Assembly: GCF_900230225.1 (NCBI RefSeq)
Contig: NZ_OCNH01000002.1
Location: 1,150,793 to 1,214,792 of the forward strand
Origin: Spirosoma fluviale
GTDB lineage: Bacteria > Bacteroidota > Bacteroidia > Cytophagales > Spirosomataceae
Direction of reading: 5' to 3'
Length of the DNA: 64,000 bases
Shown: positions 60,553 through 64,000 of the stretch, piece by piece
Position numbering within the stretch: position 1 is the first letter of the stretch
Layout of the letters: each line of letters starts with the position of its first letter
Made by a program: the position numbers and the translations under genes
The notes under the pieces: model-generated
Told to the model about the DNA's origin: nothing
Databases searched by the model: none
Seen by the model: only the letters and a program-made list of their open reading frames with translations

Positions 60553-61452
60553 TTAATGAATAGAAAGAGAGGTTTTTCTTAAAAAAGCCTGAACGGTGGC
60601 TTCTGAGAACGGGGACGTGGCGCCTGGTTGCGTAGCCATGTAAGCCCCCAGGGCACAGGCAAACTCCAGGATTTTCTGTGCGGATTCACCGGATAGTGTT
60701 TTGTAAAGAAAGCCTGCCAAAAAAGCGTCACCGCTGCCGATGGTATCCGTCACCTCGACGGGAAAGCCAACCTGTTGCACAAAGCCGGTGGTGTCCAGCA
60801 TCGCAGCCCCTTTTTCGCCTAGTGTAACACAAACGGTCTCCAGGGCATATCGGTCGCGGAGCTGCTTCATGGCCTGATTCAGGTCAGGCTGATCGCCATA
60901 CCAGCTTACTAACTCCGCTAGTTCATGCTCGTTGAGCTTGACGATATCAGCCTGGTAAAGAAGCTGTTCAACCGTATTTCGCTCGTAGTGGGGTGCCCGC
61001 AGGTTTACATCGAATACCTTCTTACGGGCGGCTCCCAACAGCGCCAGCAACGTTTCAAACGTCATCGGGCTGCGGGCCGCCAGGCTACCGTATACAAACA
61101 GATCGCTGGTTTGAACCACATCAATCAGGATTGGGTCCAGATGAATGTAGTCCCAGGCCACGGGCTGGACAATTTTATAGGTCACCTCGTTGGCATCCGA
61201 GATATTGGCTTTGGCTACGCCCGTCAGGTGAGTCTGGCCGATTTGGATCAAGTCGAGCGGCAACCCCTTGTCCTCCAGAAAGTCAAGCAGTTCCCGGCCT
61301 AACTCATCACTGCCAACGCGACTGATGATCTGAGCGTTGAGCCCCAGGTTTCGGAGATCTACGGCCACATTCATCGGTGCTCCACCAGGTTGTTTGCTGT
61401 TGGGGAGAACGTCCCACAGCACTTCCCCAAAACAGGTAATTTTAGGTGTCAT
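60553..61452 (-). CDS. Fructokinase (PfkB/ribokinase family)
   Basis: This 299-residue cytoplasmic kinase has FGEVLWDVLPN at the start, the N-terminal PfkB signature GGAPMNVAVDLRNLG and the C-terminal signature DTIGSGDAFLAGFL, with the catalytic Asp in GSGDAF. It phosphorylates fructose delivered by the co-encoded porter to fructose-6-phosphate. It starts 12 bp after the porter gene and ends 18 bp before susC. Confidence 0.92.
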   Translation of the reverse strand: MTPKITCFGEVLWDVLPNSKQPGGAPMNVAVDLRNLGLNAQIISRVGSDELGRELLDFLEDKGLPLDLIQIGQTHLTGVAKANISDANEVTYKIVQPVAWDYIHLDPILIDVVQTSDLFVYGSLAARSPMTFETLLALLGAARKKVFDVNLRAPHYERNTVEQLLYQADIVKLNEHELAELVSWYGDQPDLNQAMKQLRDRYALETVCVTLGEKGAAMLDTTGFVQQVGFPVEVTDTIGSGDAFLAGFLYKTLSGESAQKILEFACALGAYMATQPGATSPFSEATVQAFLRKTSLSIH

Positions 61453-61464
61453 GATTAAACGGGA

Positions 61465-62787
61465 TTAGTGAGCGAAAACGGTTCTTTCTATTTTTTCCAG
61501 GCTTGACCCTTTTGTTTCGGGCATCAGCCGAACTACAAACAGCAGTTGGAGCACCATCATGAAAGAGAAAAACAGGAAGGTGTTGCCTCCGCCGAACTGC
61601 TCGGCCAGATACGGAAAGGTGAAGGTGATGATGGCGGCCATGAGCCAGTGCGTAAAGCTGCCAAGTGCCTGTCCGCTGGCACGTACTTCGTTGGGAAAGA
61701 TCTCGGCAATAAATACCCAGATGACAGCGCCTTGTGAGAAACCGAAAAAGGCTATGTAGGCGAAGAGCAGAATGGGAACCGTCAGGCCGAAATCCTGAAC
61801 ATAAAAGGCGCGGGCAACCAGCCCCAACGTAATAATCAGCCCTACCGACCCGATTTTCATCAGCGTCCGGCGACCGTAGCGATCAATCAGGTTCATGGAG
61901 ATCAGCGTGAAGATCAGGTTGATCAACCCAATTCCTGCCGAAGAGAGTAGAGACGAACTTTTACCAAGCCCCGTCATCTCAAAAATGCGGGGGGCGTAGT
62001 AGATAATGGCGTTGATTCCCGATACCTGATTGAACACCGCAAACAACACGGCCAGCATAACGGGGGTCTTATACGTTTTCGAAAACAGACGGGGGGAAAT
62101 CGCCGAATCAACCTGACTCTGCTTAATAGCGCGGAAGGTTTGCTCGGCGGTGTCCGGATCAATCAGATTCAGCACCTCACGAGCCTGGGTCACATTCCCT
62201 CTTTTCAGCAACAGCCAGCGGGGACTTTCCGGAATGTAGAGTACCGCAAGCAGGAAAATAATGGAAGGCACTGCCTGAATGCCCAGCATCCAGCGCCAGG
62301 CTTCTGTTCCAATATCGGCGAGTAGAAAGTTGGACAGATACGCAATCAGGATGCCAAAAACGACATTGAACTGAAACATGCCCACCAGTTTTCCGCGCGA
62401 TTTGGCTGGTGAAATCTCAGTGATATACATGGGTGCAGCCACCGACGATGCGCCTACGCCCAATCCTCCCAGCAGTCGAAAGAGCAGGAAAACGCCCCAA
62501 CTGGGTGCCAGCGCTGTACCCAGTGACGCGATAAGGTAGAGAACGGCAATGCCAAACAGCGTTTTCTTGCGACCCAACTGTTCGGCTGGAATACCCCCCA
62601 GCATCGACCCAAGTACCGTACCGATGAGCGCAATGGATACGGTGAGGCCATGTTCCCAAACACTGAGATGCCATAGGGTCTGGAGTGACTGCTCAACCCC
62701 GGAAATAACGGCCGTATCAAAGCCAAAGAGGAAGCCGCCCAGCGCGGCAGTAACAGACCAGAAGAGGATGTTTGTTTTTCGATTCAT
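61465..62787 (-). CDS. MFS sugar porter (probable fructose:H+ symporter)
   Basis: This 440-residue, 12-helix transporter of the sugar porter family has GGFLFGFDTAVISG in helix 1, the loop motif LGRKKTLFG, GVGASSVAAPMYITEISPAK, PESPRWLLLKRG after helix 6, QVSGINAIIYYAP in helix 7 and the terminal PETKGSSLE. Fructose specificity is inferred from the fructokinase and GH32 neighbours. It is the first gene of the catabolic operon, 190 bp after the regulator gene. Confidence 0.92.
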   Translation of the reverse strand: MNRKTNILFWSVTAALGGFLFGFDTAVISGVEQSLQTLWHLSVWEHGLTVSIALIGTVLGSMLGGIPAEQLGRKKTLFGIAVLYLIASLGTALAPSWGVFLLFRLLGGLGVGASSVAAPMYITEISPAKSRGKLVGMFQFNVVFGILIAYLSNFLLADIGTEAWRWMLGIQAVPSIIFLLAVLYIPESPRWLLLKRGNVTQAREVLNLIDPDTAEQTFRAIKQSQVDSAISPRLFSKTYKTPVMLAVLFAVFNQVSGINAIIYYAPRIFEMTGLGKSSSLLSSAGIGLINLIFTLISMNLIDRYGRRTLMKIGSVGLIITLGLVARAFYVQDFGLTVPILLFAYIAFFGFSQGAVIWVFIAEIFPNEVRASGQALGSFTHWLMAAIITFTFPYLAEQFGGGNTFLFFSFMMVLQLLFVVRLMPETKGSSLEKIERTVFAH

Positions 62788-62977
62788 CGAGTTGAAAATC
62801 GTTTATGACGTTTTCGATGAATCAAATCTCCAGAAACTATAATGCCTTCTCCTTCAAACTCCTTTCAAAAAACACTAAAGTTGATACATTAACTAATGTG
62901 CTGATTATCAGCAGTAATATAGGTGGAGCTTTGTCTATTTAATGTAATTTTGATACAACGCCTGTAAAATTGATACA
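62788..62977 (-). promoter_or_regulatory. Control region of the fructan operon with TGTATCAA direct repeats
   Basis: Read on the minus strand, TGTATCAA occurs at 62970-62977, 62950-62957 and 62881-62888. The first two are exactly 20 bp apart (two helical turns) and share a following TTACA (TGTATCAAwwTTACA). Hybrid two-component/AraC regulators bind direct repeats of this sort upstream of their PUL promoter, so these are candidate sites for the adjacent regulator. The region lies between its stop codon and the porter start. Confidence 0.55.
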
Positions 62978-64000
62978 TTATGAATTTCGCCAGTCTGAAG
63001 GAGTTTGACCCACTTTCTGCCGAAAGAAGGTTGCAAAGTAAGCGGGGTCTTTAAATCCTAAGGCATAGGCGATTTCAGAGATATTCTTTGCCTGGTCACC
63101 CAGGAGTTGTTTGGCCTTCTTAATCCGGTAGTCCGCGATATAGTCGTTTACATTTTTGTTGGTCAGCGCCGTAATTTTCCGGTAAAGCTGTACTCTTGAC
63201 ATCCCCAGTTCACGGCTCAGGTTTTCGACCGATAACTGATTACTATTGATGTGTTTTTCGAGTAATAATTCAAAGTCGAGTAAAAATTTTCGCTCCTTCG
63301 ACTGCACTTGCTGTGGGTTCGTGATTTCATTGGAAAACCGCCTTCTCATGCGATCCCGATTGCCAAGCAGATTCCTGACCTTTACTTCCAGCAGCTGCTG
63401 GTTAAACGGCTTGGGGATATAGGCATCGGCACCGGCTTCGGTACCTTCCAGCTGATTTTCCAACCCTCCCTTGGCCGTTATTAAAATCACGGGAATATGC
63501 GACGTCCGGAAATCCTCTTTTACCCGCTGCGTCAGCCAGATTCCACTCTGACCGGGTAGGGTGACATCACTTAAAATGATGTCCGGAATATTCTGCAAAA
63601 TAAGCTCCCACCCTTTTTCGGCGGTTTCGGCGGGTAGAATACGGTAGCTTCCGGCGAACCGGCTTTGTAAAAAAGTCAATAACTCGCTATTGTCTTCAAT
63701 GATCACCATCGACTGATCGGCACTCGACGCTGCGTCAACAACCCGAGTGTCTGTCTCGGTCTCCACGCTATGATCAAACGCCGGAGTGGCTGTTAGCTGT
63801 ATTGGGTCCTGTGGCGGGCTGTAGGGTAAAGTGATTGTGAACGTGGTGCCTTTTCCCTGTTCTGACGTTAACGTTATTTCACCCTGATGGAGCAGCACAA
63901 ACTCCTGCGATAAGGCCAGGCCTAACCCGGATCCTAAGGAAGCGGATTGACTGCCCCGGTAGTATAAATCAAAGGCATGGGCTTTGTCGATAGCATCCAT
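62978..64000 (-). CDS. Hybrid two-component sensor/AraC regulator (HTCS), C-terminal part
   Basis: The gene runs off the right edge, and the Met at the edge is not a real start. The visible 340 residues comprise the end of a HATPase domain (FDLYYRGSQSASLGSGLGLA), a receiver domain (IIEDNSEL, phospho-acceptor Asp in ILSDVTLPGQSG, Lys in YIPKPFNQ) and an AraC DNA-binding domain (NLSRELGMSRVQLYRKITAL; ISEIAYALGFKDPAYFATFFRQ). This is the HTCS architecture, in which a periplasmic sensor directly controls a PUL, as for the Bacteroides thetaiotaomicron fructan locus regulator. It is expected to sense fructose or short fructans and activate the downstream operon. Confidence 0.9.
   Translation of the reverse strand: MDAIDKAHAFDLYYRGSQSASLGSGLGLALSQEFVLLHQGEITLTSEQGKGTTFTITLPYSPPQDPIQLTATPAFDHSVETETDTRVVDAASSADQSMVIIEDNSELLTFLQSRFAGSYRILPAETAEKGWELILQNIPDIILSDVTLPGQSGIWLTQRVKEDFRTSHIPVILITAKGGLENQLEGTEAGADAYIPKPFNQQLLEVKVRNLLGNRDRMRRRFSNEITNPQQVQSKERKFLLDFELLLEKHINSNQLSVENLSRELGMSRVQLYRKITALTNKNVNDYIADYRIKKAKQLLGDQAKNISEIAYALGFKDPAYFATFFRQKVGQTPSDWRNS

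Noticed and set aside
63998-64000. Met at the right edge as the start of the regulator
   Set aside because: It falls inside the HATPase domain; the gene continues beyond the window.
1-64000. tRNA, rRNA or phage integrase genes
   Set aside because: None could be recognised on either strand, and the higBA repeats are not at a tRNA gene.

Overview
The window looks like a chromosomal segment of a Bacteroidota bacterium, most likely a Cytophagales/Spirosoma-type soil or plant-associated organism. The evidence is three SusC/SusD pairs, a hybrid two-component/AraC regulator, an ECF sigma/FecR pair of the Bacteroidota type, lipoprotein and Tat signal peptides on most degradative enzymes, a bacillithiol-reductase-type YpdA, and a general lack of Shine-Dalgarno sites. 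The species assignment is inference. I saw no rRNA, tRNA or CRISPR array.

Layout. 0-8.6 kb: end of a PKD-like secreted protein, ypdA, a LytTR-domain protein, an orphan histidine kinase, a 59-residue basic protein, a cold-shock protein, an AT-rich stretch with one unknown gene, yifB/comM and an AraC regulator. 8.9-16 kb: beta-galactoside-type PUL (SusC, SusD, terminator, GH2). 16-20.6 kb: Tat-exported SDR and a very large membrane patatin. 21-29.3 kb: a lipoprotein fusing ThuA, sugar dehydrogenase, PKD, cytochrome c and a CBM-like domain; a divergent GH125 mannosidase with a 20-bp palindrome between them; a higBA toxin-antitoxin pair lodged at the 3' end of the GH125 gene between 78-bp repeats; two small secreted unknowns; and a Tat-exported TIM-barrel protein. 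29.4-34.2 kb: a meta-cleavage aromatic-acid operon (GalD-, DUF1932-, RraA/GalC-, GalB- and extradiol-dioxygenase-type genes, then a collapsed hydrolase), with a divergent AraC regulator. 35.6-37.3 kb: a type-B carboxylesterase. 37.3-42.2 kb: a gene-poor accessory stretch with two single-domain response regulators, a zinc-ribbon membrane protein, a lipoprotein, tiny reading frames and a DUF3891 gene.

42.4-53.5 kb: an apparent operon of ECF sigma factor, FecR anti-sigma factor, STN-SusC, SusD, DUF1080 protein and a beta-propeller/cupredoxin protein. This reads as a surface-signalled glycan uptake system coupled to 3-keto-sugar-type oxidation and hydrolysis. 54-64 kb: a complete fructan locus on the minus strand, in transcription order hybrid sensor/AraC regulator (cut by the window edge), MFS sugar porter, fructokinase, SusC, SusD, GH32. 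It would bind and cleave fructan outside the cell, import fructose and phosphorylate it.

Between the genes are several families of hairpin repeats (a CACAGAG-type family, a GAGACGC-type composite and a CTGTCAACGAC-type repeat), which look like dispersed intergenic elements. The most unusual points are the higBA insertion with a diverged duplicate of the GH125 3' end, the gallate-type operon that carries a type I (VOC) extradiol dioxygenase in place of a LigB-type one, and two sugar-dehydrogenase-like propellers each fused to its own electron carrier (cytochrome c in one, cupredoxin in the other).
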